The notes under the pieces: model-generated
Told to the model about the DNA's origin: nothing
Seen by the model: only the letters and a program-made list of their open reading frames with translations
Database searches by the model: none
NCBI GenBank assembly: GCA_000209465.1
Contig: GL890583.1
Coordinates: 665,606 to 729,605 of the forward strand
DNA: 64,000 nt
Source: Lachnospiraceae oral taxon 107 str. F0167
GTDB taxonomy: Bacteria; Bacillota; Clostridia; Lachnospirales; Lachnospiraceae
Reading direction: 5' to 3'
Shown: piece by piece, positions 54,699-64,000 of the stretch
Numbering within the stretch: position 1 is the first letter of the stretch
How the letters are laid out: the number at the start of each line of letters is the position of its first letter
Position numbers and translations under genes: made by a program

Positions 54699-55649
54699 CT
54701 ATTTTACCCTGTGGCAGGCTACACTCCTGCCATCCTTTTCGTTCAAAACCGGCTCATCTGTTTTACATATATCCATACAGTGTGGACATCTGGTATGAAA
54801 TCTACAGCCGCTTGGAACATCTATAGGGCTTGGTATTTCCCCCTTTAACATTTCCTTTTGCCTTCCGGCATTTTCAATGCTTGGTATAGCATCCAGCAAA
54901 AGCTTTGTATATGGATGAAGAGGATTTTCAAAAATATCATCCGTATTTCCTATCTCACATATCTTACCCAAAAACATTACACAAACTCTGTCTGCAATAA
55001 AATTAACCACAGATAAATCATGTGAAATAAACAAATATGATGCCTTTTTCTTTTCCTGCAAATCCTTAAGCAGATTCAAAACCTGAGACTGTATCGAAAC
55101 ATCCAAAGCTGACACCGGTTCATCACATACAATAAGCTTCGGATTAAGTGCAATCGCTCTGGCAATTCCGATTCTCTGTCTTTGACCTCCTGAAAACTGA
55201 TGCGGATATCTGTTATAATACTCTTTTCTGATACCGACATCTTGCATAAGTTCAAGTACTTTTGATTTTATCTCTTCTTTTTTCATTCCCTTATTATGTG
55301 TAATAATGGGCTCTGATATTATTTCACCCACTGTCATTCTGGGGTTCAGTGAGGCATATGGATCTTGGAAAATTATTTGTAAATTTTTCTTGGTGTTTTT
55401 TAAATCATTTCCCTTTTTAGTATATATATTTTCATCAAGAAAAATACTTTCCCCACTGTCAGGCATTATAAGTCCTATGGCACATTTCCCCAATGTGGAC
55501 TTTCCACAGCCACTCTCTCCTACAAGTGCCAAAGTTTCATTCTCATATATAACAAGACTTACATCACTTATGGCATGAACCTTTTTATTTTTCTTTGATG
55601 TAGGAAATTCCTTAACTATATTTTTTAATCTTAATACAATATTTCTCAT
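54699..55649 (-). CDS. Oligopeptide ABC transporter ATP-binding protein (OppF-like)
   Basis: 316 residues from the ATG at 55649, which overlaps the upstream stop as ATGA. Walker A GESGCGKST, signature FSGGQRQR, Walker B LIVCDEPVSALDV, H-loop FISHDLSVV. The C-terminal oligopeptide-transporter extension with a Cys cluster (CRFHTRCPHCMDIC, about 285-298) is present, the cysteine motif that in this family can bind an iron-sulfur cluster. Fifth gene of the transporter operon. Confidence 0.93.
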   Translation of the reverse strand: MRNIVLRLKNIVKEFPTSKKNKKVHAISDVSLVIYENETLALVGESGCGKSTLGKCAIGLIMPDSGESIFLDENIYTKKGNDLKNTKKNLQIIFQDPYASLNPRMTVGEIISEPIITHNKGMKKEEIKSKVLELMQDVGIRKEYYNRYPHQFSGGQRQRIGIARAIALNPKLIVCDEPVSALDVSIQSQVLNLLKDLQEKKKASYLFISHDLSVVNFIADRVCVMFLGKICEIGNTDDIFENPLHPYTKLLLDAIPSIENAGRQKEMLKGEIPSPIDVPSGCRFHTRCPHCMDICKTDEPVLNEKDGRSVACHRVK

Positions 55650-56617
55650 CTTATATCCTTTTTTAGGAAACATGAAACCATATGATTTTGACTGATAAAT
55701 TCATTTTCCGGTCTGTCGGAATAACAAATATTCTCTGCACAATCACATCTGTCTACAAATCTGCAACCCTTTGGCAAATTTAAAATATTCGGCACATTTC
55801 CCTTTATGGTATATAGTCTGCTTTGTTTTTTCCCGATTGTCGGAATAGACTTTAAAAGCCCTGATGTATATGGATGTGAAGTTTCTGTAAAAATTGTCTT
55901 TGTATCTGCCGATTCCACCACTCTTCCGGCATACATTACATAAACATAGTCACATATCTCTGCCACCACACCCATATTGTGGGTAATCATTATTATTGAT
56001 GTACCGTTATCCTCACAAAGTTTTTTCATAAGCTTTAAAATCTGTGCTTCTATGGTAACATCAAGCGCAGTAGTCGGCTCATCCGCAATCAAAAGCTTAG
56101 GCTTACATATCATTGCCATACCTATCATTACTCTTTGCCTTAACCCGCCCGAAAGCTCATGCGGATATGAATTAAATCTTTTTTCAGCCTCCGGTATACC
56201 TACTTCATTAAAAATATCAATAACTCTTTTTTTGGCTTCATCCTTAGAAAGATTTTTATGCAATATAATGGATTCCATCACCTGTTTTCCTACTTTTACC
56301 ACAGGATTAAGTGATGTCATTGGTTCCTGAAAGATCATTGAGATCTCCTTGCCCCTGATTTTTGCATAATCTTTCACTCCTGTTTTGGTAAGATCTTTGC
56401 CACAAAAATCTATACTTCCTCCCACTATCTTTCCGGGCTTTTTTATAAGTCCCATAATACTCATAGCAGTCATAGATTTTCCACAGCCGCTCTCTCCGAC
56501 TATCCCAACTATCTTTCCCTTTGGTATGTCTATATCTATGCCGTCCAGTGCATAGGCTGATTTTCCCTTTACCTGAAAGGCAACCTTCAAATCTCTTATA
56601 GTCAAAATATTGTCCAT
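55646..56617 (-). CDS. Oligopeptide ABC transporter ATP-binding protein (OppD-like)
   Basis: 323 residues from the ATG at 56617, which has AAGGAG seven bases upstream. The longer frame to 56650 would overlap the upstream permease. Walker A GESGCGKSM, signature LSGGLRQR, Walker B LLIADEPTTALDV, H-loop MITHNMGVV. A Cys-rich C-terminal block (CRFVDRCDCAENIC) matches OppF. OppD and OppF form the ATPase heterodimer that drives peptide import. Confidence 0.93.
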   Translation of the reverse strand: MDNILTIRDLKVAFQVKGKSAYALDGIDIDIPKGKIVGIVGESGCGKSMTAMSIMGLIKKPGKIVGGSIDFCGKDLTKTGVKDYAKIRGKEISMIFQEPMTSLNPVVKVGKQVMESIILHKNLSKDEAKKRVIDIFNEVGIPEAEKRFNSYPHELSGGLRQRVMIGMAMICKPKLLIADEPTTALDVTIEAQILKLMKKLCEDNGTSIIMITHNMGVVAEICDYVYVMYAGRVVESADTKTIFTETSHPYTSGLLKSIPTIGKKQSRLYTIKGNVPNILNLPKGCRFVDRCDCAENICYSDRPENEFISQNHMVSCFLKKDIR

Positions 56618-56618
56618 A

Positions 56619-57533
56619 TTACTGCTCCTTAAGGTATGGATCAAGCACATCTCTTAATCCGTCACCCAGAAAATTGAATGCTAAAACCACTATCATTATG
56701 GCAATAGCAGGTGCCAGTACAAGTACAGGCTGTGTAAACAGGTATTTCTTTGCACTTACAACCATCAATCCCCAGCTTGCTGTAGGAGGCTGAGCTCCGA
56801 CACCCAAAAAGCTTAATGAGCTTTCAGAAAGTATTGCCGAAGGAATACTTAAAGTAAACAATACAACCAAGGTCGGTATACAGTTTGGCAATATATGTCT
56901 GAAAATAATTGTAGCGTTATTTACTCCCATACTCTTTGCCGCTTCCACATATTCCTTTTTTGAAAGAGAAAGTGTTTCTGATCGCACCACCCTTGATGTA
57001 GATGCCCAGTTCACCAAAGAAAGTGCGATAAAAATATTTATAAGCCCTCCACCCATGGTATACATCACCACCATAGCCAGCAATAGTGAAGGGAATGCAA
57101 GCATTATATCTGCAAGTCTCATTATGGCAAAATCAATTTTTCCACCAAAATAGCCTGCAATAAGTCCAAGCACTGTACCTATAGTCATAGAGATAAATGT
57201 AGGTATCAAACCTATTGTAAGTGAAATCCTCGCACCGTATATTACTCTTGTAAGAGTATCTCTTCCAAGTTCGTCAGTTCCCAAAGGATGTGCAAATGAC
57301 GGTGCCAGCAATCTGTCCTTTAAACTCTGCGTGTATGGATTATACACACATACTATATCCGCAAATATAGCACAGAGTATAATCAGTATAATAACTATTA
57401 AAGAAAAGAAAGCCAATCTGTTTTGACTTATTATATTCTTAAGTTTTTCTATAAAACTCTCTTCCGGCTCAATTTCAGATCCAAATATCTGTTCTTTTAC
57501 AGGATCTGTTTTTATATTATCTTTTTTATTCAT
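56619..57533 (-). CDS. Oligopeptide ABC transporter permease (OppC-like)
   Basis: 304 residues. A cytosolic N-terminal tail precedes a first helix, then the Opp/Dpp-type motif PLGTDELGRDTLTRVIYGARISL (about 86-108) characteristic of OppC. The EAA loop is seen in YVEAAKSMGVNNATIIFRHILPN (about 195-217). The C-terminus ends DGLRDVLDPYLK, shared by the family. It is nine bases after the OppB-like gene. Confidence 0.94.
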   Translation of the reverse strand: MNKKDNIKTDPVKEQIFGSEIEPEESFIEKLKNIISQNRLAFFSLIVIILIILCAIFADIVCVYNPYTQSLKDRLLAPSFAHPLGTDELGRDTLTRVIYGARISLTIGLIPTFISMTIGTVLGLIAGYFGGKIDFAIMRLADIMLAFPSLLLAMVVMYTMGGGLINIFIALSLVNWASTSRVVRSETLSLSKKEYVEAAKSMGVNNATIIFRHILPNCIPTLVVLFTLSIPSAILSESSLSFLGVGAQPPTASWGLMVVSAKKYLFTQPVLVLAPAIAIMIVVLAFNFLGDGLRDVLDPYLKEQ

Positions 57534-57542
57534 TGAACTATC

Positions 57543-58466
57543 CTATATCTCCTTTCTGATTCTCGGATCTAAAATAGAATACAATGAATCCGCTATCAGA
57601 TTACCTAATATAACGAGTATTGTAGTAAATATAACCGTTCCTTGTAAAAGCGGCATATCTCTGGTTTCTATCGCATTCACAGCAAGCCTGCCAATCCCCG
57701 GTATACCAAATATATTTTCCGTGATAACGGCACCTGAAAGCATGGAGGATATTTGTAATGCCATCATTGTTACCACAGGCAGCATGGCATTCTTTAATGC
57801 ATGTGATTTCATTACAGCAAATTCAAGCAAGCCCTTTGCCCTTGCAGTTCTTATATAATCCTCCTGCATTACTTCAAGAATATTGGATCTTGTCATTCTG
57901 GCAATACTTCCGGCGGAATTCCAGCCAAGAACTATAGACGGCAATACCATTGCAGCCGCACTTTCATATCCCGACACCGGAAAAATTTTTAACTTGTAGG
58001 CAAAAAGATATTGTAAAACAAGAGCAACCATAAATACAGGCATGGATACTCCAAGCAATGCACTTCCCATAAACAATCTGTCCAAGATATTGTTTTTATT
58101 TACTGCCGCAAATATTCCGGCAACTATTCCCACTATCCAGGATACTATTGCGGCGCATATTGCAAGCCTTACAGTATTTGGAAATGCATCAAGTATAATA
58201 CCGGTAACATTCCTGTTCAGTCTGTAGCTTGTTCCGAAATCTCCTCTTATTGCATGTGAAATATATGTAAAAAACTGCATATATAAAGGCTTATCAAGCC
58301 CCATTTCTTTACTTATCTTATCTATAACGGTCTGATTTACATGTTCTCCAAGCATTGTGGTAACAGGATCTCCCGGCACAACTCTTAACATAATAAATAT
58401 TATCAAAACCACACCTATCAACACAGGTATGGAAACCAAAACCCTTTTTAATATGTTTTTAAACAA
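57543..58466 (-). CDS. Oligopeptide ABC transporter permease (OppB-like), TTG start
   Basis: About 307 residues starting at TTG (58464-58466), where GGAGG lies five bases upstream and the family N-terminus FKNILKRVLVSIPVLIGV begins. An open frame runs to 58538 but would read through a strong hairpin and has no ribosome binding site. OppB features: LRVVPGDPVTTMLGEH, DFGTSYRLNRNV, the EAA-type loop IRTARAKGLLEFAVMKSHALKNA and C-terminal DSLYSILDPRIR. First permease after the binding protein. Confidence 0.92.
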   Translation of the reverse strand: MFKNILKRVLVSIPVLIGVVLIIFIMLRVVPGDPVTTMLGEHVNQTVIDKISKEMGLDKPLYMQFFTYISHAIRGDFGTSYRLNRNVTGIILDAFPNTVRLAICAAIVSWIVGIVAGIFAAVNKNNILDRLFMGSALLGVSMPVFMVALVLQYLFAYKLKIFPVSGYESAAAMVLPSIVLGWNSAGSIARMTRSNILEVMQEDYIRTARAKGLLEFAVMKSHALKNAMLPVVTMMALQISSMLSGAVITENIFGIPGIGRLAVNAIETRDMPLLQGTVIFTTILVILGNLIADSLYSILDPRIRKEI

Positions 58467-58481
58467 TTCCGCCTCCAAAAA

Positions 58482-58518
58482 ATCCCCATTTAAAAATGGA
58501 GCGATATCTCGCTCCATT
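58482..58518 (-). terminator. Terminator-like hairpin after the peptide-binding protein gene
   Basis: AATGGAGCGA/TCGCTCCATT stem at 58495-58518, followed on the minus strand by TTTTTAAATGGGGATTTTTT. It lies 30 bases past the binding-protein stop and just before the permease ribosome binding site, the usual attenuating position in oppABCDF operons. Confidence 0.85.
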
Positions 58519-58547
58519 ATACCAATTATCCATATCAAGTGCTATAT

Positions 58548-60185
58548 TTATTTTTTTGAAAATCCGACAAATCTCATATCTGAAATTCCTGCCCAGTTTG
58601 GCTTAAAGCCCTCTATATTCTTACTTACACCATAATAATGCTCTTTTGAGAACATAGGAAGCCATGCACAGTCTTCCAAAACAATCTTCTTTTCAAGTTC
58701 ATTGTACTCGGCTATTCTCTCTTCAGTATTTACTATTGTTCTGGCTGCACTTACTCTGTCCATTACCGCCTTATCACTATAGTTAATTGATCTTTGCTTT
58801 GTATTATTTTCATTTCCGAAAAATGTATATATAAAATTATCCGGATCATTGTAATCTGCTGTCCATGTAGACATAAATGAACCTAAGGTTCCGTCCTTTC
58901 TTGTGGCAAGCCATGTAGACTCATCATAGTTTTTAATGGTTGCATTGATACCCACTTCATTTAACTGTGATGCCATTACCTCAAGTACTGTCTTTGTTGT
59001 ATCTGAAGATGATGAATCCACCGATATCTCCATATCAAAACCGTTAGGATAACCTGCCTCTGCAAGCAAAGCCTTTGCACCTTCCGGATCATACTTTAAC
59101 TCCGGCAAATCATTATTATGTCCGATAAGTCCTCTGGGGAAAATACCGTTCTCTACCGCTGCCACTCCGCCAAGTAAAGAATCTATTATTTCCTGTCGAT
59201 TTATTGCCATTGATACGGCTTTTCTGACATTTACATTGTTTAAAGGTTCGATATTCTCATTAAATGTAAAATATGTGATTCCTACTCTTGGTGTATGATA
59301 AAGTACATCCGGCATCTCTTTCTTATATGTTTCTACATAGTCAAGCATAAAGTCAAAGTCCAATATATCAAGCTCACCATTCTTAAACATCATATTTCTG
59401 GTCTCTGAATCAGGTATAACTCTTATAAGAACTCCCGGAAGAGATACATCTCCACCCCAGTAAGTATCATTCTTTGTCATCACTATTGAATCATTCACTG
59501 TCCACTCCGCCATTTTAAAAGCACCTGTACCTACTGTGACCTCCGGATCTATTCCGAACTTGTCACCGGCAGCTTCAGTGGTATCTTTATCAAGCATACA
59601 TACAGGTGATGATGACAGACATGCAAGAAAACCTGCATAAGGCTCCGACAATGTTATCTCTACGGTATAATCATCTACAGCCTTTACTCCTGTAAGTTCT
59701 GTAGCGCTTCCATCCATAACCTTATCCGCACCTTCTATTTGACTTACAAAATCACCGTTTACAGCTCCTGTAACGCCTAATATTCTTGTAAGTGAATATA
59801 CAACATCATCTGATTTAAAATCCGCACCGTTTGAATATTTTACACCTTCTTGAAGATGTAAAGTATAAACCTTTCCGTCATCCGATATATCCCAGCTTTT
59901 TGCCAAAGAAGGCACCAATTCACTGGAGCCGTCATCTTTAATCTGTGCTTCCACAAGTCTGTCAAAAACATTCAGAGGTACAAGATAATCCTTGGATGTC
60001 TTATGTGGATCTGCAGTCTGTATATCCGCATTGATTGAAGTAACAAGGAATCCTGCAGTGTCAATACTTGTTTTTGCTGAACTGTCCTGACTGCCCTGTG
60101 TGGAAGTTGTTTCAGCCGGCTTTGAGCCACATGCGCTAAGCGTTAATGCCAATACGGCACCTAACAATATAAAACTTTTTTTCAT
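58548..60185 (-). CDS. Oligopeptide-binding lipoprotein of the ABC transporter (OppA-like)
   Basis: 545 residues. Signal peptide with lipobox TLSACGS, so the protein is attached to the outer face of the membrane. The mature part is a family-5 solute-binding protein: [52 protein letters not shown] at the end. An open frame extends upstream to 60245, but the ATG at 60185 has GGGAG seven bases before it and gives the proper signal peptide. It is the first gene of the oligopeptide (or dipeptide) import operon, a typical CodY target in Firmicutes. Confidence 0.92.
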   Translation of the reverse strand: MKKSFILLGAVLALTLSACGSKPAETTSTQGSQDSSAKTSIDTAGFLVTSINADIQTADPHKTSKDYLVPLNVFDRLVEAQIKDDGSSELVPSLAKSWDISDDGKVYTLHLQEGVKYSNGADFKSDDVVYSLTRILGVTGAVNGDFVSQIEGADKVMDGSATELTGVKAVDDYTVEITLSEPYAGFLACLSSSPVCMLDKDTTEAAGDKFGIDPEVTVGTGAFKMAEWTVNDSIVMTKNDTYWGGDVSLPGVLIRVIPDSETRNMMFKNGELDILDFDFMLDYVETYKKEMPDVLYHTPRVGITYFTFNENIEPLNNVNVRKAVSMAINRQEIIDSLLGGVAAVENGIFPRGLIGHNNDLPELKYDPEGAKALLAEAGYPNGFDMEISVDSSSSDTTKTVLEVMASQLNEVGINATIKNYDESTWLATRKDGTLGSFMSTWTADYNDPDNFIYTFFGNENNTKQRSINYSDKAVMDRVSAARTIVNTEERIAEYNELEKKIVLEDCAWLPMFSKEHYYGVSKNIEGFKPNWAGISDMRFVGFSKK

Positions 60186-60216
60186 TTTTTTCTCCCATTT
60201 CTTCTTACTACATATC

Positions 60217-60245
60217 ATTATAATACTTTTTGTAATTAATGCCAA
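60217..60245 (-). promoter_or_regulatory. Promoter of the oligopeptide transporter operon
   Basis: Minus-strand TTGGCA at 60240-60245, 17-base spacer, TATAAT at 60217-60222, about 32 bases upstream of the binding-protein start codon. No clear CodY box (AATTTTCWGAAAATT) overlaps it. Confidence 0.8.
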
Positions 60246-60344
60246 ATATTTTTTATAATACTTTTAGTAAATACTGTGTAGATATTTCATAGGTGTTTAT
60301 AATCAAATATATTTTTTAATACTGTTTTTTCTTAAAGCATCATA

Positions 60345-60389
60345 ATATAATAAAAAAGTCGGGTACATATCAAATTAACCCGACTTTTT
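60345..60389. terminator. Terminator of the NlpC/P60 gene
   Basis: AAAAAGTCGGGT/ACCCGACTTTTT stem at 60353-60389 with T-runs on both sides; it follows the stop of the NlpC/P60 gene on the minus strand. Confidence 0.9.
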
Positions 60390-60403
60390 ATAAACAGCAT
60401 ATA

Positions 60404-62698
60404 TTATCTTAGGAATGTGACCGCCTTTATAGGGGCACGGTAACTTCTGCTACCTACTGTAATTCCCAATTCCTTATTGGCCGCATGTACTATCTTTCCG
60501 TCACCTACATATATAGCCACATGACTTATTTCACCGGAACTTCCATAGAATAACAAATCTCCGGGCTGAACATCTGAAATACTTATCTCAGTTCCCTTAT
60601 TAGCCTGTTGTCTTGAATTTCTTCCGGTACTTATATCAAAATGCTCATACACTCTCATTACAAAACCTGAGCAATCAGCTCCATTTGTTAAAGATGTACC
60701 TCCATAAACATACGGATTGCCGACAAACTGCTTTGCATAGGCAACTATTGCCGACCTTGACGCTTTTTCCTTAGCGGCTTTTGTTTCAGCAGCTGTTGTA
60801 GCGACTGTCTCCTTTGACTTGCTTACACCCGGTCCGCCATTTACTCCTGTTACAACAGTTGTTTCCTTCTGAGCGGCTGTAGTCTTTGCCTCTGTTTCCT
60901 TAGGCTTTTCACTGTTTCCTCCCGGTCCGTACTGGGCTGCTGTTGTAGCCTGTGTGGTTGCCTGAGTTGTAGCTTGAGTAGTTGCCTGTGTCGTTGTCTC
61001 CGCCTTCGCCTTTGTAGTCGTAGGCTGCTTGCTTGTATCCTCAACAGCCTTTATTGTTTCTGACTCCTTGACTGCTGACAACAGCTTATTTCCATTCGGA
61101 TCCTCCACTGTGTCGGCTGACTTTGTTGAATCAGGCTCCTTCACTGTTTCAACAGGCTTTGTAGCCTCTGTGGTACTTGCCTCAGGCTCTTTTGCAGTCT
61201 CTATTCTAACAGATTCACTCTCTTTTTTAGTATCCTCTATGTCCTTTATAGATTCCGACTCTTTGGTATCCTCTATAGCCTTTATAGATCCGGACTCTTT
61301 CTTAGTATCCTCTATAGCCTTTATAGATCCGGACTCTTTCTTAGTATCCTCTATAGCCTTTATAGATTCCGACTCTTTCTTGGTATCTTCCACCGCTTTA
61401 ATAGATTCCGACTGTTTTTTAGTTTCAGCCTCTTTTTTTGCCTCTACCGTTTCGGTGGTAGTTTCCACTTTGGTTTCCTGCTTTGAGCTTGCTTCAGTAG
61501 GCTTGCTTGTTTCCCTTACTGTTGTCTCAGGAGAAGTTGGTGTTTCCTTCGGTGCATCGGCACTCTTCGGCACATCAGGCTTATCCTCTATAGCCTTTAT
61601 TGTTTCCTTTGTTGTATCGGGAACATTTATATTCGCCTCTTTGCTGGCAGGTGTTTCTCTTTTTTCAGCTGCAGGAGATTTAACAGTTTTTGGCTCTTCA
61701 CTCACTTTAGCTGTTGTTTTATCAGTAATTATCGTTACTTTTGTTGTTTCCTTGGATGTTTTTATCTCTTCGGATTTTGTTGTATCCTTAGCCTTGGTTG
61801 TATCTTCAATCGCAACAATTTCTTTTTTAGCTGCAGTAGTCTTTTCCTCATCTGCAACTACAAGATTTTCATATACAGCCATTGCTTCTTTTGCCTCAGT
61901 CTCAAGCTTTGCCTTCTCTAATGCCTCAATGGTACTCTCTTCTGTTGTCTTGGCGGTTTTATATGAAATATCGGTCTTTATAAAGTCCTTATAAACATAT
62001 CCCGTCAAATCATCATCCACCTGAAGCTTTACAAAGTCCTTATCCTGTCCGACGACAACGAACTTTTCACCACCCTCAAGCATTGTAAGGGTATTTGAAG
62101 TTATATCGGGGGTATTCCTCAGTCTTACATTGTCAATATCTACCACTGTGGCATATGTTACAATCGATTCTTTCGCCATTTTCTTGGCTTTATTTCCTGT
62201 TGCAACTTCTGAAGCCTTTACATATCCTTCAACACTTCCCGAGCTTATCTTAAGCCACTCTCCGCTTTCATTTACTTCAGTGCTTACAATTGTTGCAACC
62301 GAGCTGTATGAAATACTTCCTACAGCTTCACCGGTTTCCTTTGCACTTGCATGAACTACGGTGTCCTTTTTTTTATTTGCTACTGCGATATTATCTTTGA
62401 TAATATCTTCTTTGAGTTTATCCTGTATAGATGGTGCCTCATACTTCACCGTATCATTTACAAGCTTCACTCTTGCATCGTCAGCTCCTGTTATTTCTAT
62501 CGTATTAGTCGTTGCTACCTTTAGTGACTCTTCTAAAGCCGTCTGTGGAGATATAGAGCTGGCTTTATAATTATTCAAAGCTATCGCCATTCCGGAGACC
62601 GCGTTATTTGTCTCCAAATCCATATCTGCATAAGCGTTAAAACTACATAATGAAACAAGGGTTAGAGCAGATGCTAATGTTAAAATTTTCTTTTCCAT
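60404..62698 (-). CDS. Secreted NlpC/P60 cell-wall peptidase with two SH3-like domains
   Basis: 764 residues from the ATG at 62698 (AAGGAG five bases upstream). In order: signal peptide (about 1-26); two bacterial SH3-type domains (about 100-165 and 180-245, e.g. VRLRNTPDITSNTLTML and GYVYKDFI); a very long Thr/Lys/Glu-rich linker (about 250-640) with 13-residue KKESGSIKAIEDT-type repeats and TTQA repeats; and a C-terminal NlpC/P60 catalytic domain with Cys676 (GADCSGF), His726 (SHVAIYVG) and His738. It should cut peptide stems of peptidoglycan during growth or division. It is not in an operon. Confidence 0.93.
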   Translation of the reverse strand: MEKKILTLASALTLVSLCSFNAYADMDLETNNAVSGMAIALNNYKASSISPQTALEESLKVATTNTIEITGADDARVKLVNDTVKYEAPSIQDKLKEDIIKDNIAVANKKKDTVVHASAKETGEAVGSISYSSVATIVSTEVNESGEWLKISSGSVEGYVKASEVATGNKAKKMAKESIVTYATVVDIDNVRLRNTPDITSNTLTMLEGGEKFVVVGQDKDFVKLQVDDDLTGYVYKDFIKTDISYKTAKTTEESTIEALEKAKLETEAKEAMAVYENLVVADEEKTTAAKKEIVAIEDTTKAKDTTKSEEIKTSKETTKVTIITDKTTAKVSEEPKTVKSPAAEKRETPASKEANINVPDTTKETIKAIEDKPDVPKSADAPKETPTSPETTVRETSKPTEASSKQETKVETTTETVEAKKEAETKKQSESIKAVEDTKKESESIKAIEDTKKESGSIKAIEDTKKESGSIKAIEDTKESESIKDIEDTKKESESVRIETAKEPEASTTEATKPVETVKEPDSTKSADTVEDPNGNKLLSAVKESETIKAVEDTSKQPTTTKAKAETTTQATTQATTQATTQATTAAQYGPGGNSEKPKETEAKTTAAQKETTVVTGVNGGPGVSKSKETVATTAAETKAAKEKASRSAIVAYAKQFVGNPYVYGGTSLTNGADCSGFVMRVYEHFDISTGRNSRQQANKGTEISISDVQPGDLLFYGSSGEISHVAIYVGDGKIVHAANKELGITVGSRSYRAPIKAVTFLR
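61212..61425 (-). repeat. Coding repeats encoding KKESGSIKAIEDT-type units
   Basis: Five to six consecutive copies of a unit of about 39 bp in the linker of the NlpC/P60 protein, varying at E/G, A/D and V/I. A shorter run encoding TTQATTQATTQATTQ lies at about 60940-60990. The acidic, helical repeats act as a spacer through the wall. Confidence 0.9.
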
Positions 62699-62731
62699 GA
62701 GCACTCCTTGCTTTAATTTTAGAACGATTAG

Positions 62732-62760
62732 ATTATATCAGAGTTTTGCAAATAGAACAA
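62732..62760 (-). promoter_or_regulatory. Promoter of the NlpC/P60 gene
   Basis: Minus-strand TTGTTC at 62755-62760, 17-base spacer, TATAAT at 62732-62737 with TG one base upstream (extended -10), 34 bases before the start codon. Confidence 0.75.
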
Positions 62761-62953
62761 TTAATTTACACTAGTATATTTATTACAATATGTTAAATTT
62801 TTAATTACATTTGGTTTTATGCAATCTTTTTTATTAATATTGCATTATTAAATATTAAATTCTTGTTAATACATTAATGTTTTGGATAATTTCTCTATAA
62901 TAATTTTCAGTTTAAAATATTATATATGTCAGATTTCAATATATAGATATATT

Positions 62954-62980
62954 CAAAAAAAGAACAACCGAAGTTGTTCT
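62954..62980 (-). terminator. Terminator of the tRNA cluster
   Basis: AGAACAAC/GTTGTTCT stem with CGAA loop (62961-62980) and TTTTTTT on the minus strand. It lies right after tRNA-Leu. Confidence 0.9.
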
Positions 62981-62986
62981 TAAAAG

Positions 62987-63070
62987 TGCGGGAAAAGGGA
63001 CTTGAACCCTCACGTCTATACAGACACAAGATCCTTAGTCTTGCCTGTCTGCCAATTCCAGCATTCCCGC
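62987..63070 (-). tRNA. tRNA-Leu (anticodon AAG)
   Basis: 84 bases with a long variable arm, as expected for a class II tRNA. Acceptor GCGGGAA/TTCCCGC; anticodon stem CAAGA/TCTTG around loop CTAAGGA gives anticodon AAG. CCA is not encoded. Confidence 0.93.
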
Positions 63071-63092
63071 AAAGGATTAGATTTTCTAATCA

Positions 63093-63163
63093 AGGCGACA
63101 ACCAGATTTGAACTGGTGATCAGGGTGTTGCAGACCCACGCCTTACCGCTTGGCTATGTCGCC
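63093..63163 (-). tRNA. tRNA-Cys (anticodon GCA)
   Basis: 71 bases. Acceptor GGCGACA/TGTCGCC. The anticodon loop CTGCAAC gives GCA, and the T-loop is TTCAAAT. The discriminator is T (U73), an identity element of tRNA-Cys. Confidence 0.93.
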
Positions 63164-63184
63164 GTAGTCTAGTTTCCTAAACAA

Positions 63185-63257
63185 CGCCCCGAACAGGGCT
63201 CGAACCTGTGACACTGCGGTTAACAGCCGCATGCTCTACCTACTGAGCTATCAGGGC
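63185..63257 (-). tRNA. tRNA-Asn (anticodon GTT)
   Basis: 73 bases. Acceptor GCCCTGA/TCGGGGC with one G-T pair, anticodon stem TGCGG/CCGCA around loop CTGTTAA gives anticodon GTT. It is the first gene of the Asn-Cys-Leu cluster and follows its own promoter. Confidence 0.95.
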
Positions 63258-63531
63258 AATTTCCTTATGGAGTATAGCAAATTTTTATTAACTTTGCAAG
63301 TGCTTTTTAAAAGAATTTACTATGATTTTACTTCATAAAATCTTTTTTCTAAGCTCGTATTCACTTCGCCTGTACTCTCTAAGAAAAGGTGATGTACCTT
63401 CAGAACTGCCTACCAAACTGCATTTCTTACTTAGCTAAACCTTGTTTAAAACTTAGTAAGAAAGTACACCTCAAATTCGCTTACGGATTTGATGGTGTCT
63501 CCAATTATATACATAAATTTTCCTATCTTTT
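63258..63531 (-). other. Spacer between 23S rRNA and the tRNA cluster, no 5S gene
   Basis: 274 bases between the 3' end of 23S and tRNA-Asn. It contains a hairpin at 63469-63499 (CACC...GGTG with an inner CAAAT/ATTTG), a second long one around 63423-63466 (TTTCTTACT/AGTAAGAAA) and the GATTTTA/TAAAATC stem at about 63323-63341, which may be processing or termination structures. No 5S rRNA sequence is recognisable. Confidence 0.7.
63271..63299 (-). promoter_or_regulatory. Promoter of the tRNA-Asn-Cys-Leu cluster
   Basis: Minus-strand TTGCAA at 63294-63299, 17-base spacer, TATACT at 63271-63276, 14 bases upstream of tRNA-Asn. It suggests the tRNAs can be transcribed independently of the rRNA operon. 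Confidence 0.8.

Positions 63532-64000
<469 letters not shown>

Noticed and set aside
61029..61994. 321-codon plus-strand ORF rich in Ser/Val/Phe
   Set aside because: It is antisense to the Thr/Lys/Glu repeat linker of the NlpC/P60 gene, where lack of stops is a composition effect.

Overview
The window is AT-rich, densely coded and mostly minus-strand, and reads as a chromosome segment of a low-GC Gram-positive of class Clostridia, most likely family Lachnospiraceae. Supporting signs are CodY, the ECF transporter module next to truA, RqcH, strong Shine-Dalgarno sites, cell-wall-binding repeats, a DUF512 radical-SAM protein ahead of der-plsY-gpsA, and a long-form PRPP synthetase. An oral genus such as Lachnoanaerobaculum is only a guess. 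All functional names come from reading motifs by eye; no database search was run.

Layout. 1-3.3 kb: truA (cut by the window edge) and the ecfA1-ecfA2-ecfT energy-coupling module, then a tRNA-Arg with its own promoter and terminator. 3.3-5.7 kb: a TraX-like membrane protein diverging from a MATE exporter. 5.7-11.8 kb: fourteen small tightly packed minus-strand ORFs resembling a poly-immunity locus (SUKH, CbrC/UPF0167, DUF1877, DUF2262, SF0329 and DUF3601-like proteins plus unknowns), with no toxin gene in view. 11.9-17.6 kb: codY, then a unit of a 39-residue membrane peptide, alaS, nagB and nagA. 17.8-22.9 kb: a giant secreted protein with cell-wall-binding repeats, a Pro/Lys/Glu repeat and three FMN-binding domains. 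23.6-29.7 kb: rqcH (+) converging on DUF512-der-plsY-gpsA (-).

29.9-39.7 kb is the most distinctive metabolic locus. One apparent operon holds a sugar-type solute-binding lipoprotein, two permeases, a metallophosphoesterase, a metallo-beta-lactamase-fold hydrolase, a glycerophosphodiester phosphodiesterase-like protein, a LacI-type regulator fused to a second full-length solute-binding domain, an unrecognised protein and MgtC. A near-consensus promoter at 39.7 kb has a palindrome filling its spacer, a likely operator. No transporter ATPase is present, so a shared one is expected. Uptake and cleavage of a phosphodiester-containing compound is the simplest reading.

40.1-44.7 kb: GH2 glycosidase and GPH-type sugar symporter with a divergent AraC regulator. 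44.9-52.1 kb: prs, a nucleoside kinase, ilvE, prfA, prmC, a DUF1385 protein and rpmE. 52.2-53.8 kb: a second small immunity-like cluster with two paralogues, a SUKH protein and a dead kptA remnant. 53.8-60.2 kb: YitT-family protein and a five-gene oligopeptide ABC transporter. 60.4-62.7 kb: a secreted NlpC/P60 cell-wall hydrolase. 62.98-64 kb: tRNA-Leu, tRNA-Cys, tRNA-Asn and the 3' end of a 23S rRNA, with no 5S gene between them. Both ABC operons carry a terminator-like hairpin between the binding-protein gene and the permease genes.
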